Of a DNA stretch of 64,000 nucleotides, positions 31,094 through 42,700 are shown in pieces (the first letter of the stretch is position 1; each line of letters begins with the position of its first letter). This stretch comes from Arachnopeziza araneosa (Eukaryota > Ascomycota > Leotiomycetes > Helotiales > Arachnopezizaceae), in NCBI GenBank assembly GCA_003988855.1, contig QYAI01000004.1, positions 992,001-1,056,000 of the forward strand. The letters are read 5' to 3'. The position numbers were made by a program, and so were the translations under genes. The notes under the pieces were generated by a model, which was not told where the DNA came from, did not search any database, and saw nothing but the letters and a program-made list of their open reading frames with translations.

Positions 31094-34000
31094 CTAAACC
31101 CCAAATTCCATCCCCACCTCATCTAGTCCCTTTCCAAGCCACTCCAAAACCTCTTGATCACTCCCTGCAGCCCTAACCGCCTTAGCCATAAGTGGATAGA
31201 GCCTAAGGAGATGTTTCTTTCCCTCACTCTCAACACCAGGAGCATCAGGAATAGCATCTGGTTCACACCTCAAACTAACCAGTGCTTTCAGCAAGTACAG
31301 AAGCTCCTTCCGCTGAGAGAGTGGCTGAGGCATCATACCGCGAAGTGGCTGGTCAGCAACATACGCTCTGAGTGTTAATCCAGCCCGGAGAATCAGGTAC
31401 GGAGCGGCTGCTTGAGCGAGCTTGATGCGCGGTGGTGAGGAGTCATGTACTGATACGAGGGACACAAGTTCGTCTAGGCAGATGTAGGATATTTTTGTTC
31501 TAGGGGAGGGATCAGGATCGATTGTTCGTCCTTTACGAGGTTTGGAGAGGGGGGAGAGGAGTTCTTGATTTGGTTGCGGGAGTTCATCAGGGGTAGGGGC
31601 ATGGATTAGGGAGGTGTTGAAAAGTGATGAGGTGTATGCTCGACGAGTTTTGTCGGGGATAATTAGGGAACCCAGGGCTGGGGTGATAAGGGTGTGGACT
31701 GTGAGGAAGGAGGTTATGTCAAAATCTTGATCTGATTGAATGTCGACAGTTTCGGCTATTGAGCTGCAATCCGCTTTGGTAATGCCGTTTGCGATTGTCA
31801 CGATCGAGGTCCATAGAGATCGGACTACTTCATCTTTGAGGTCTACCTTTGTAAGGATTGGTAGTATAGACTTGAGAATCTCAAGTGCAGAGGTTGTTGC
31901 TTGCCGCCATGGTGATAGACTTTTCGTAGTAATCTTGAACGAGTACTTGAGGACGATTGGTCTTGCAAGAGCAGAGAGAGAAGTAGATAAAGCGCCGCTT
32001 GTAAATATATCCTGATCGGTTGAATGTGAAACGATTAAACTCTCCAAGAGAACCATAGAGGCTTTGGATAAAGCGATATATGTTGGGCTTTGGACATTGG
32101 CCTGCTTCTTATCCTTAGTCTCGAAAGCTAATCCAACAAATTCTGCCACCTGAGCAATCAATGCAGCGGGTACGCCCTTGATATCGGTTCGAATCATCTT
32201 TAAAGATTCCAAAACCTGTGTTTGAAGTCCTGTAAGGTACTCAATATCTCCCGAATAGCTTGATGTACTTGCTTCTTGAATCGCTTTGCGAAGCATTGTG
32301 AGCATTATATGCACACGTTTGGCGTCAACGTTTGTTTGCGTCAAGCGATATATCTCTTGTAATGCCGAAACATACGCGAGAAGGAAGTTCTGATTGTCGA
32401 ATCGTTTATCGGACGCATCTGATTTCACCACTGGTAGTGATTTTGACCATAAATCCCAAGCTTGATCGAGTGCTGCACTGTTGAAGGTTGGTTTCAAGCT
32501 CTCTTCTATGTTTGCTCTTGAAAGAATTTGACGCAGGGCTTTGAAAACCGCTGTATTGATCTCGAGGACCTCGAATTTAAGTAGAGTGTTGAAATGATCT
32601 AGCAACGTTTTCCAGGATTTGCCAAACGTAGCATGAGTAGAAAGCACGTCCAAGTAGTCTGCAAGAAGATTTGTTAAACCATTCAAAACCACAACCGTGG
32701 TCTCGTTCCATCCAGTCCGATCTTTAGCAGACGCAGAAGAATCTTCATCATTCATTTCTTCCAACTGTTCCTCGATTGAGGACAGAAGTTTAAACATTAC
32801 AGACTGAAGACACATAGACCAAGCTTCTGGGGTAAGTTGATCTCCATATGCATCGAATATCCTCAAGAGTGTTTGTATGGCGCCTATTTAAGTTAGTATT
32901 GGGGCTTCCTTGTCGCCAAAATCTTACTGTTCCTAAGTTCAAGCCTATCATCTGCTGTGACGGCTGCTAATCTGAGTAACAAGAGCATCCACAAGGCAGC
33001 ATCTGAGACTGTGAGGTCATCACCAGCCGCCATTTCAATGAGTTTTTCTTCACTTGAGCCTCGTATTAAATCAGGACTCAGAGAGAAAGAATTTGTTCTG
33101 CCCGAGATGAAATCAGACAAAACCCAGAAAAACGTGACAGTCTACACGATTGTTAGCAGAACCCGGTATGAATTTAGGGAGATTTTACCGTTAATGAGAT
33201 ATTGAGGTCGTCATCTTGAGTGCAGAAATTATAAAGGGTATCAACAAGTATTATGAAGCAGGAGTTTGGTAAAGACGATAGGAAATCGGAACAGATGAGT
33301 TGGAGCGAGTTGAACGATGATCGAATCAGCCTTGCAGAGCGCGTGACAGTCGCTCTAGATTCTTTGATCATGTCATCATCTAGCAAATTATTCTTCACGA
33401 AAACGCTGCCAATGATACCAAAGGCAATATCCCATCCAGTGACTAAAGTCTCGCCACATTGTTCAAGAATGTTCTTTAGACCTTCTAGGATGGTCTTGTG
33501 AACATCGATATCCGTGGAATGGATTGCTACTGACATTTCTCGCTCGTTGTCTTCCAGCGGCCGTAACGCTCTTTTCAAGGTTCCGAGTAAACGTAGCTGG
33601 ATTTTACTGCGGGATTCTGTTGGGAATGATAGTGTGGAAGTTGCAGACTCAAGTATCAACCTAACCAGAATTTCAGCTGCTCTTAATCTTACTGAAGACG
33701 GCATTGAAGGAGAACAAGCAGAAGCTATTAGTTCTGATGTTAAAAGAGTCCACCCGCTCTCTTCGGGAGGATAAACCATCATCCGATCAATATTGATACT
33801 TGCAACATCTCCAAGTTTAGCAAGCGCAAACAGGTCCTCTTGATTCTGTGTCCCAGTTGCTGTGTTGATACTATGTAACCTGCGATGGGTCGCTGATGGA
33901 CGTCTTATGATTGGAGATGGGGGAGCTGAAGGCATCGATGACTCCTGCTTCGAAAGATCATCTCGTCCGAAAAGCGAGCAGAGAGCCGTTACAACTTCGA

Positions 34001-36384
34001 CAAAAGCATCATTTGGGAAGTCGATGGTACTTTCCAATAGCCTAGAAGCAGCTACTTCGACGGCTTTGATCTCAGTGCCAAAATTGATTAAGAGGGTTGA
34101 AGAGTCTGCGGGAGCTTGACTTTCGGCTTTCTGATTTGTGGTAGGAGTTCTTGCTTTGCCACTTGAAAAGATTACTAAGTCAGCTTGTTGAAGAGTTCCT
34201 AGGATAATAGCCCATGCTGAATCCAAAGTAGGACCTAGAGCAATGCCCAAGTTGAGCAGAGCACGAAGACAAAGAAGATTGCGAGTGTTGAGTGAAGCAG
34301 GCGTCGCATCCACGGAAGACTGCCGACCACGATCAGAAACCAAGCTATCTACACTCAACAGGCCTTTCGCATTACTGAACATGCTCTGTTTCTCGGTTGT
34401 TGGGGTTGGAGGCGGAGGCGGCGACATCGGCATGTTAGAAGCCAGCAGGTTTGGAGGCACTGCTGCTTTTCCAAGAGTAGTAAGGAAAGCATCTCTCGGC
34501 GTCGTAAGATGGAGAAGTCCAGCGACATGGGTGAACTTCTGAAACGATCGAACAAGACTATGGTAATACTCTGTATCCAGTGCCGAATATAAAAATGTTG
34601 AGCAGGTCGCCAAAATAGCTGGCCAACACTCGTCCACAATACCAGCACATATCTTGACTTCATTAAAAAGTGGGTGACTCTCTAGTGATAACGGGTTGAC
34701 AGGGACTGGATTTTTCTTGATTGAGGCCCTCCTTTCTAACCTTGCTCGAGGATCAGAGCTCTCGGAAATGGGTTCTAATTCCTTTGGTTCAGCTTCTGAC
34801 TGTTGCCGGCCTTTCTTTCGAGGCCGCTCTGGAACAGTCAAAGGGAGAATGAATTTTGCTAATCCTTCCGAGAAGCCGCTGATACATGCAAGAGTTAAGC
34901 TATAGATGTATGACTCTGGAACAGACGGAGGTTCCGTCTTGTCTAGCTGATCGATGCACGGAACTCTCATAGTACTCCACTGCGTACTGACCCCAACACC
35001 AGGTTCGCCAGATCCAACAGAGCCACTGATCAGCCCCGCAACGCCGCTAGCCTCTAACATGACTTGATCAGATCCGGAACTGCTGTTTGGGTTTGCAATC
35101 GGCATTGAGGATTGATGACTTAGACCAATGACAGATGGCTTCTCGGTGCTTATTCGCACGAAAGCAGCCACAAGATCTCGCAAGATAGGTTTTCTACCAT
35201 CCCGAGCATCATACATAGCAAATATCCTTCTGATCAGTGAGGAATCTCCAAATATACCTCTCAAGACTTCCATACACAGAGATCGCTTCCAGAGTGCAGT
35301 GTCGTGGTCAAGCATATGTGTGAGCAAACCAAGAGCCATCTCTCCCTCCGCAGACAGGATGCCAAGATGAAATCTGAGTAAGGTATAGAGAATCCTTGTT
35401 ATCCTCACCGTAATAGCAAAATTCAGCTTCTCGGAAAGAGAGTTGATAATAAAAGGCATCAACCGCACGCGGAGGATGTTTGCCTGTTCTGGGTGATTCA
35501 AGAAGATTTGAGAATGGTTAGTCAAGACTGACTCGATCAGTTCCAGGCCAAAGGTTTGCGGCAACCCTGCGGATTTCAAAAACCGAGGTTTTTGGGCTTC
35601 CGTTAGCAGACATAAGTCATTGAAGACTCGGTACGCATCCAGCGCCGCAGCTCGAAGTTGAATGGGACCATTCTCGCTTGGAGCTTCTCCCACGGTAGGG
35701 ACTTCCAGGGCAATTTCTACATCTATTAGCACTACCCAAAACAGCCAACTTAGACTCACTATCCTCAGCAACGACCTTGTCAAACACAGCAACCACAAGC
35801 TGCTGCAACGTCGCCGCAGCCGTGTTATTCACAATACCATTCTTACTCGACTGCAACACGGTACAGATATTCAGCGCTGCAGCCAAGAGTTCGCCTCTCA
35901 GATCATCCGCATAATTCTGCAACAGGCTGGGTAGAGCCTGGAGGATCTTGAGCTGGACGTCCAATCCCGCAGGCACCGCATCCCGGAAGGCTTCGAGCAC
36001 TTCTCTGAGTCTGGATCTGGGGAGCGCACGAGCAACAACCAGACGCTGGAGACAGACGATAGCGATGCCTGTGAACTTGACGTTCTTGGTGCTGCAGGCC
36101 AGTAGGAAAGGCGTCACGAAGTTGGTGCGTTGAGTGAGATCTATGGGCGTCAATCTGACGTCTCAATTCACAATTTTGAGTGCACGCACCAGCAGCAATC
36201 TGAGCCTCACTCGTGATTCTCAATCCTTTCAGCTCTTCCAATGATTTCTCGGCAGCCTTGGAAACTCAATCAGTAAAAGCCAGATATGAGAGCAGCATAA
36301 GCTCACATTTCTCAGATCATTATTTTTCCGCTTGCTTTCTTGAATCAGATTTCCCAGCTCACTTGCCAGTATCTGAGCCGTCAT
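31094..36384 (-). CDS. mon2: Mon2, large Golgi/endosome trafficking scaffold
   Basis: Six exons, 36384-36307, 36256-36190, 36140-35760, 35701-33189, 33141-32928 and 32883-31094, closing in frame to 1680 residues, the expected size for Mon2. The N-terminus (MTAQILASELGNLIQESKRK...) carries the DCB-like region, followed by the HUS-like block: LRAAALDAYRVFNDLCLLTE, then GLPQTFGLELIESVLTNH. HEAT-like helices continue to the C-terminus. It is related to the BIG/Sec7 Arf exchange factors but lacks a Sec7 catalytic domain. Mon2 works with Dop1 and the flippase Neo1 at the trans-Golgi and endosomes. Introns have GCTGAT, GCTAAC or ACTGAT branch sites. The third intron is best read as 58 nt (35759-35702), giving VVAED|IPTVGEA; a 37-nt version keeps the frame and adds seven residues. 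Confidence 0.92.
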
Positions 36385-36691
36385 CTTTTCGAACTCGGAC
36401 GCAATATCTCCATGATATGGGAAGTGGTGTTTATGGGGTGGAAGGATGGAGAGGCATCCAGAGCTCGTGTGAGAGATGCGTTTAGCCGAACTTTAAGCGT
36501 GACTGACCGACTCGACCTCAACCCCTCCATCCACCTTGACTTGTGTCACGCTCGCGACAACTTTATCTTTGTACCACACAAGAAGCGCAGACCGGGTCTG
36601 AGAAAATATTCGACCTTCTAGACTGACGTCTGGTGAGCGTTAGCTACATACGATAACTACATTCCGGCGCAGGAATCTGCTCAGCATCACC
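36385..36691. promoter_or_regulatory. Short bidirectional promoter (Mon2 / Mms2)
   Basis: A 307-bp interval between two divergent ATGs. I see no TATA box. Coordinated control of the two genes is possible but not shown. Confidence 0.5.
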
Positions 36692-37313
36692 ATGGCGGCC
36701 AAAGTCCCTCGAAACTTCAGGCTGCTGGAGGAATTGGAGAAGGGCGAGAAAGGCCTCGGAGCTGGTATGCCATCCCTCTCTCTCTAACCTACCCATCCCT
36801 TCCACCCATATCCGCATACTCACGCCTCCCAGAAGCCTGTTCGTACGGCCTTGCGGAAGGCGACGACCTCCTGATGTCCAACTGGAATGGCACCATTCTC
36901 GGCCCACCACATGTAAGTTCCCAGCCCTCGCACCCCCGAGTCTCCTCTCAGAGAGCAACGGCTAACACGCCACGCAGTCGGTCCACGAGAACCGCATCTA
37001 CTCCGTGAAGATGCACTGCGGCGACCAGTACCCGGACAAGCCCCCCACGGTCCAATTCATCAACGAGGTCAACCTGCCATGCGTGAGCCCACGGAACGGC
37101 GTCGTCGATCCCGGTAAACTGCCTTGCCTGACAAATTGGAAGAGGGATATGACGATGGAGACGGTCTTGATTGAGCTGAGGAGGTGAGTCGCGAGATTCA
37201 CGGCCCAGGAGGAACTTGATAGAGGCAATAGCTGATATGTGGTGTTTAGATATATGGCCCATCCTTCGAATAAGAAACTCCCGCAGCCACCCGAAGGCGC
37301 GACTTATTCCTAG
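36692..37313 (+). CDS. mms2: Ubiquitin-conjugating enzyme variant Mms2
   Basis: Four exons, 36692-36764, 36833-36912, 36978-37183 and 37250-37313, giving 140 residues (yeast Mms2 is 137). Introns are 65-68 nt with standard ends. The fold is continuous: MAAKVPRNFRLLEELEKGEK, SYGLAEGDDLLMSNWNGTIL, GPPHSVHENRIYSVKMHCG, DQYPDKPPTVQFINEVNLPC and NWKRDMTMETVLIELRRYMA. It is a UBC domain with no catalytic Cys in the usual active-site region, as in UEV proteins. Mms2 pairs with Ubc13 to build Lys63-linked ubiquitin chains on PCNA, promoting error-free bypass of DNA damage. Near-complete conservation makes this call firm. Confidence 0.96.
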
Positions 37314-37611
37314 GTACAAGTTTTAGCAGCGCGGACGGACATAGAGACTCTCGTTCTGAGTTGAGGATGAACAGGTGGACGAGCTTTGGGCCGGTTTCGA
37401 GGAGCCATGATACTCGATGAGCAATGATACTTGCAATGGGGGAATAGGCGGCAGGGTTTCCTTGAGGATTATGAATGCATCAGCATGGCGAATGGGTTGG
37501 TTGGGCCATCGTTATGGACATGGTAAATGGCTTGATATTAGCTATGAAGTAGAGAATACGACAAATGTTTACGCCAACCAAACCATGCGTGCACATATTT
37601 AGAGAAGAGCG

Positions 37612-38727
37612 TTAATTCTGGCCTCCTCCTTGTTTGTCCTTTTCCTCCTTCCGTTTTAGATACGCCTCCCACTTCCTCGCCTTCCTTTCTTCTCTCTCAC
37701 TCTCCCACAGCTCCCTCTCCCGCTCCACGATCTCGAACATTCTGTCCCCAACCTCCTTGTGCTTATCCTGCGCCCTATCGATCTCACCCCACAACCTCTT
37801 CTCCTCAATAATATAGTCATCGACCCAATTCCCCTCGCCCATCTCCTCCCGAAATCTCTCCGTGCTCTTCCGTCTCAACCTCGCCCTCTCCCGCTTCCCC
37901 ACCGCCTCGCCATCCTGCACAATCCTGTCCCAGACGCTCTCCTCGAGCCCCCAGCCTAGGGCATCCTCCAGCCTCTCCACGGCCGCGGACTGCCTCAATC
38001 TCCTCTTGATCTTGTCTCTCAGCACCCTGCCCAGGTATGGGCTCTGCTCTTTCTTGAACCTCAGGAATGGAATCCCTTGGGTGCTCGTCAGGACAGGGAC
38101 GGTTCGCCTGCCGGAGCTCAGTCGTTCTAGTGGCAGGGGTCGAACATCGAGGACCTTCTCTGCATTGGGCCAGGCCACCACCGATATTTTGGGTTTGCGG
38201 ACGGGCTGGGCACAGACCTTCTGTGCTTGGGCGACATTGGCTGCGTTCTGGTGGAGGTACTGGTGGATCTGGGAGAGGGCCGGCGACGAGGACGGGGAAG
38301 AAGATCTCGAGGCTGAGTGGAGGAGTTGGTTTACCTGTTTGTGACAAGTCAGCTACCTTTCTCAATAAAAAATTGCAGGTTCGAGGACCGGCAGAGTAAG
38401 ATGGAGAGAGGCCACGAACCAGATACCCAACCTTCAGCGCCCCGACAATCTGCTTCGGGCTCTCAAGCGAAGCATGCTTCTTGAATCTCTTGCGCACCAG
38501 GTGCTTGAGCGGGTTGATGGGTCCGCGGGATGGGAGATCAGGTGGGAGGGGGATGAACCGGCAGTAGGTCAGGAGAGAGCGGTAGAGTGCTTTGCCTACG
38601 GGCTCCTGTTAGCTAAGACGAGAAGGAAGCAGGAGAGTTGAAGGGAAACGGGGGAGAGGGAGACAAACAAGCTACTCTGTGAGCGTGCGAGCCCCGAGGG
38701 AGGAATTGGCCTGGTTTGGGCATTCAT
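37612..38727 (-). CDS. LYR-motif mitochondrial protein (Complex1_LYR family)
   Basis: Three exons, 38727-38676, 38595-38420 and 38334-37612, giving 316 residues. The LYR motif lies right after the first splice: RSQ|SKALYRSLLTYCRFIPLPP. Basic residues follow (HLVRKRFKKHASLESPKQIV), then ALKVGYL|VNQLLHSASRS. LYR proteins are small mitochondrial assembly factors or respiratory-complex subunits that use this motif to bind the Fe-S cluster co-chaperone or acyl carrier protein. This one has a long C-terminal extension rich in Arg and Glu (VERERELWESEREERKARK) that is probably a coiled coil. The second intron (38419-38335) has a GTTCGT donor and GCTGAC branch site. The partner complex cannot be told from sequence alone. 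Confidence 0.82.
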
Positions 38728-39187
38728 CTGTGTTCCCGTGCTTGTTGTTTTTTGGGTGACATTGGAGCTGTAGCTAAATTTCGAAGCTCCAGGGGAAGCG
38801 AGGTTTGGTAGGTCACGTGCTCGAAAAAGCGAAGCCTACTCTAAGTTCGGCCTGCATTACGTTCCATATGTGCGAAACAAGCTATGGCTCGTCTCCACTC
38901 AACAGATTGCGAAATCATCAATAAATTTTATCTGAGGACAAGAAGCTTTCTCAGGAATACGACCAGCTCATAGCTCATATTTTCATTACTGCTCATTTTA
39001 ATCATCCTATCTTGCCAAAATATTTGTCCCACAACTGACCACCCAATTCGCCATAGAAGTATAACCAAACGCCATGCTAGACAACATCCCGACCCAAGTT
39101 CTTCAAGATATATAATATACACGAAATTTTTCATTAAGTCATAAGAGTCTCCCACCCTTTGTTTCCCATTGGGTTGGATGCGCAGAA
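38728..39187. other. Promoter region of the LYR gene and 3' region of the bZIP gene
   Basis: A 460-bp spacer between two minus-strand genes. It has TCACGTG at 38813-38819, 86 bases upstream of the LYR ATG. No gene is seen. Confidence 0.5.
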
Positions 39188-41562
39188 TTAATACGGCCCA
39201 ATGGCGGCAAGGATTGCAGCATTTACATCCTTAGGTCTATATCCAGGAGCTCTTCCCAAGCAAACAGCATAATTTGCCATTTCTAGACAATAATTAGTTC
39301 TTATGCAAATAACAGACTGGATAAACTTACCATGAGTTAATATATTAACATTAAGTCGCACCAGCTGCTTCTGTGGTTGTGGGTTCTCCTGGACAACGGC
39401 CGCCGATGGAGTTGCATCATCATCAGGAAGCTCGGTGACTTTGTCAAGCGCGGGATCAATCAGACTCATATCAGGAGTAGTATCCCATTCTGAATAAATG
39501 GAGATTGGGAATGGGAATGCTTTAGGTTCCGGCTTGCTGAAGTCAAGGGTATAAGACGGATTTCTTGTGGCGTGGACGTTAACCGGGCTCTGAGGCGTCC
39601 GTGGAGATGCATCAGCAACTGTCTCTCCGCTACTGGTACTTCTTGGACCAGTAAATTCGGATAGGTCAAGCTCGGCGGTGACGAAATCTGCAGTAGGAGG
39701 AATCTCAATACCACGTCCACGGAGGTATCCTTCGACATCGTTGGCGTCGAAAAAGTCGCCTTCATAGCCGGGAAACGAGGAGCGCATATTTTCTAGCAGG
39801 TAATCTTGCGCCTCAGAAACTTGAGAAGAGAAGGGTCCCATCGAGTACCCAGTGCGAAACTTGGGCATCAGATCCCTATTCACATCCTCTGTTTCCATCG
39901 GGTAGAATGTCCCTGCACCTCCAAGATGCACGAACGGTGCTCGCCACTGAGACAGCGATTCTTTCGATGATTTGTTAAGAACTTGCCTCAAGCGCTCTCT
40001 GATTTGGTCTTGACTTTCGTACATCAAGCTGAAACCGAATATTTCATTGATACGGTTCTGGTTCGGATTTTCCATGTTAAGTAGGCAATGTCCTTGCTCT
40101 ACAGTGTACCTCACTAATCGCCTAGCGAAAGAGTACTCGTTGAAGGCTCCCGTATTCGGAAGCGGAAGTTCGATCGGTGGAAGGAAGTTTTGCGAGAAAT
40201 CTTCAATAGGTGGAAGCTCTACGCGATAAGTTTGAAGATCCATCAAGTCAAAAGGTTCAAATGGAAAGCTAGCATTCTCTTCCGTAGGACGTGTGATGAC
40301 TTGGAGATCATTCTGGCGTGGATTTTGGTAGTTCTGCTGGTTGAGATCCATAGATATCTCCTCTGCTGGCGTTGAGCTATCCTCTTTCATGAGAGAATAG
40401 CCACCCCAAGTATTTGCCACCGGTTCTTCGCTTCGAGAGGCTTCTGCCTTGGAATTCTTGGCTGTTGACCGTGAATTCTTGGCTTTGCGAGCTGGCTCTG
40501 GAGCAGTTTCATCCGCTTCTTTGATATTCTCCTCCTGGGCCTCGTCGTCATTTTGACTAGCCTTTACCAACGTGAGAAACCGCTGAGTCGTCGACTGCAG
40601 TTGATGGCCAAACTCCGGTTCGCGTTGCAGCAGTCCTTTCCCAACAGCGAAATCATAGAGATTGATGAAGATATTACTCATTTCTTCATTGGTGCCTCTC
40701 AGATCCTGCACCTGTTTTTCAAGAGTGGTGATAGTTGTCTCTTTGCGGTGGCGGTAAGCTCTTTGGGCCATCCGTATCTGAGTTCTCCTCCGCTACAACG
40801 CATCAGTATGAGAAGACACTGAGAAGGAAGATCATATTTCCATCAGGTGATGATCAAACAACGATAGAAGAGAAGATGTTGAAGAGACGTCGTGATACTT
40901 ACGTCGGCGGCAGTCTCATCCTTTGGGTCAACCCTCGGTCTTCCTCGTGCCTTCTTTCTTGCCTCCTCTTCGTCGTCCTCAACTTGAGACTCATTCCGAC
41001 GCTTCTTCGCCCTCCCTTTGGCAGGAACCTTTTCGGGTTCCTCACTATCAGTCCTTGGTTCTGCCATTCTCAACTCATGGGTATCTTCTATGCCGAACGG
41101 CAAGACAATTTCGCCGGGTGGCTTCGTCCGGAGATTTCTCAGACCACCTCTCCCATCATCATAGATGTCTGCATTGAGAATACTTAGAGTATTAGAAGAG
41201 CTGTTGGAGATTGGTTGTGATCCAAGAAGTTCCAGTCCCAAGTATCCAAGTTGGTTGTAGGTGCTCTGCCTCTCGGGCTGAACCTGACTATAAGAGAGGG
41301 CCTCCATGTCTCGCAGAGCCGGTATTGAATTATAGGAGCCCCGAATACCTTCGGACGGCGAGTGTGAGGTGGTTGAGAGGTGGTGGTGGGCCTCGGGATT
41401 AGTGATCGATGTGGAACGGTGCTGGTCAAAGATGGATGCGGATGAATTGGGTTTGGTTGCATCGGCGTTATGGTTGTTCATTGCGTTAGCAGCATTGGTG
41501 AGGATAGTCAGAGCACAGTCGTCGTGGGGAAATTTGTAAGAAGCCTCCATCCCTCTGTCCAT
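39188..41562 (-). CDS. bZIP transcription factor (DUF3425-type)
   Basis: Three exons, 41562-40903, 40792-39331 and 39282-39188, giving 738 residues. The basic region starts at the first splice: KDETAAD|RRRTQIRMAQRAYRHRKETT, then ITTLEKQVQDLRGTNEEMSN. The position usually held by the invariant Asn of bZIP basic regions is Ile (IRMAQRAYR). Several fungal bZIPs of the DUF3425 group read this way, so it is not a defect. An acidic, Lys-rich stretch (KGRAKKRRNE) before the splice is a likely nuclear signal. The C-terminal half includes the helical HLGGAGTFYP, then MGPFSSQVSEAQDYL region of this group. The last intron (39330-39283, 48 nt, GTAAGT, ACTAAT, TAG) is a multiple of three with no stop, so unspliced mRNA would still encode a protein 16 residues longer. 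Confidence 0.87.
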
Positions 41563-42700
41563 TGCGGTGCGCGCAACGCCTTATAATCCAAGATAGGTAG
41601 CTGTTGGATTCAGATGACGATGGAGAGTGAGGAAGATGGAATAAGGATCGGATGTCGAGTAGCTGCTGCGCGACCCCGGTGGCATGGCAGTCAAAGGCTC
41701 ACCGCTGAGAAATTTCCGAACAAGGAGAATCCCCTTTGCACGCGTTAATCTCGCATGATTGGTAATGCAGTTCAACAAACCCTATGTCGCAACGTCGAGG
41801 AGCTTGAGCTTGAGCTTTGTGCCTGCATAGGTATCTAGAATTTGGAATTACTGATCAAGCCGCACACCAGAGTGGTTGTGTGTGCATCGGCTTTAGCTGC
41901 CGGCTACAGTATCGAGCCTATTTTGACGAGCCTGTGTGATTACTGAACCCAAGCTTCAGCTTCCGCGGCAGGCTGATGATTAATCCTCCAGCCCTGAAAC
42001 AGCTCATCTGAACAAGCCTATTGGCCACGAAAATTACCTGAAGCAGTCTATGAGTGGCATAAATAAATGCCATTGCACAGTCTAGGAAATTCTTGGAAGT
42101 CCATGACCTGGGACACTCCTATCGCCGATGTGCTTTCAAAGCTTTGCCTGCTGATCCGATGAGCCTTGGAAGGCTTACCGTACATGTACATCAGATCCCG
42201 AAGAACCCCGAGGGCATTTTCTTCTTTGGGCTAGAAGCACAGCTTACTAGGAGCTTCAAGGTTGGTAGGCAGTACGTGTATCATCTCTATTTCCTATACT
42301 TTACAAAGTTCCGCCTGTAGCAATGAGCCCACCTCCTCAATACGCCATCCTGTATGCAAAAGACCAAGCCAAAGACACCGGTAAATGGAAAGCAAACATG
42401 CCATCTAGGCACAGAGCAAGGTCCAGATCCTGCACAAAACTTACTTGCAGCAACTAAAAGCTCGACCAGGCCATGTAAAGAATCTCAAGCACACCAAACA
42501 CCCAAACCAAACCTCATTCCACACGCAATGCTTTTAAAGAACAACCGTGGTATGGCCAGATGCAATGACTGGCAGTATTTTTTTTCCGCATTAGGGATTG
42601 GGTATCGTAGCGTCTATGCAAAACAGATGGAAATCCCCCCTGCTTTCGTCCCAAGCATTTATCGGAAAAGTTATGGTACAGTGGAGGAAGCTCTAGAACA
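41563..42700. other. Spacer upstream of the bZIP gene
   Basis: A 1.1-kb region between the bZIP start and the Caf40 stop, both on the minus strand. Plus-strand frames at 42093-42320 and 42354-42713 show no domain, and the second overlaps the end of Caf40. No gene is called. Confidence 0.45.

Noticed and set aside
35723..35759. 37-nt version of Mon2 intron 3
   Set aside because: Branch site abuts the acceptor; the 58-nt version matches the Mon2 family better.
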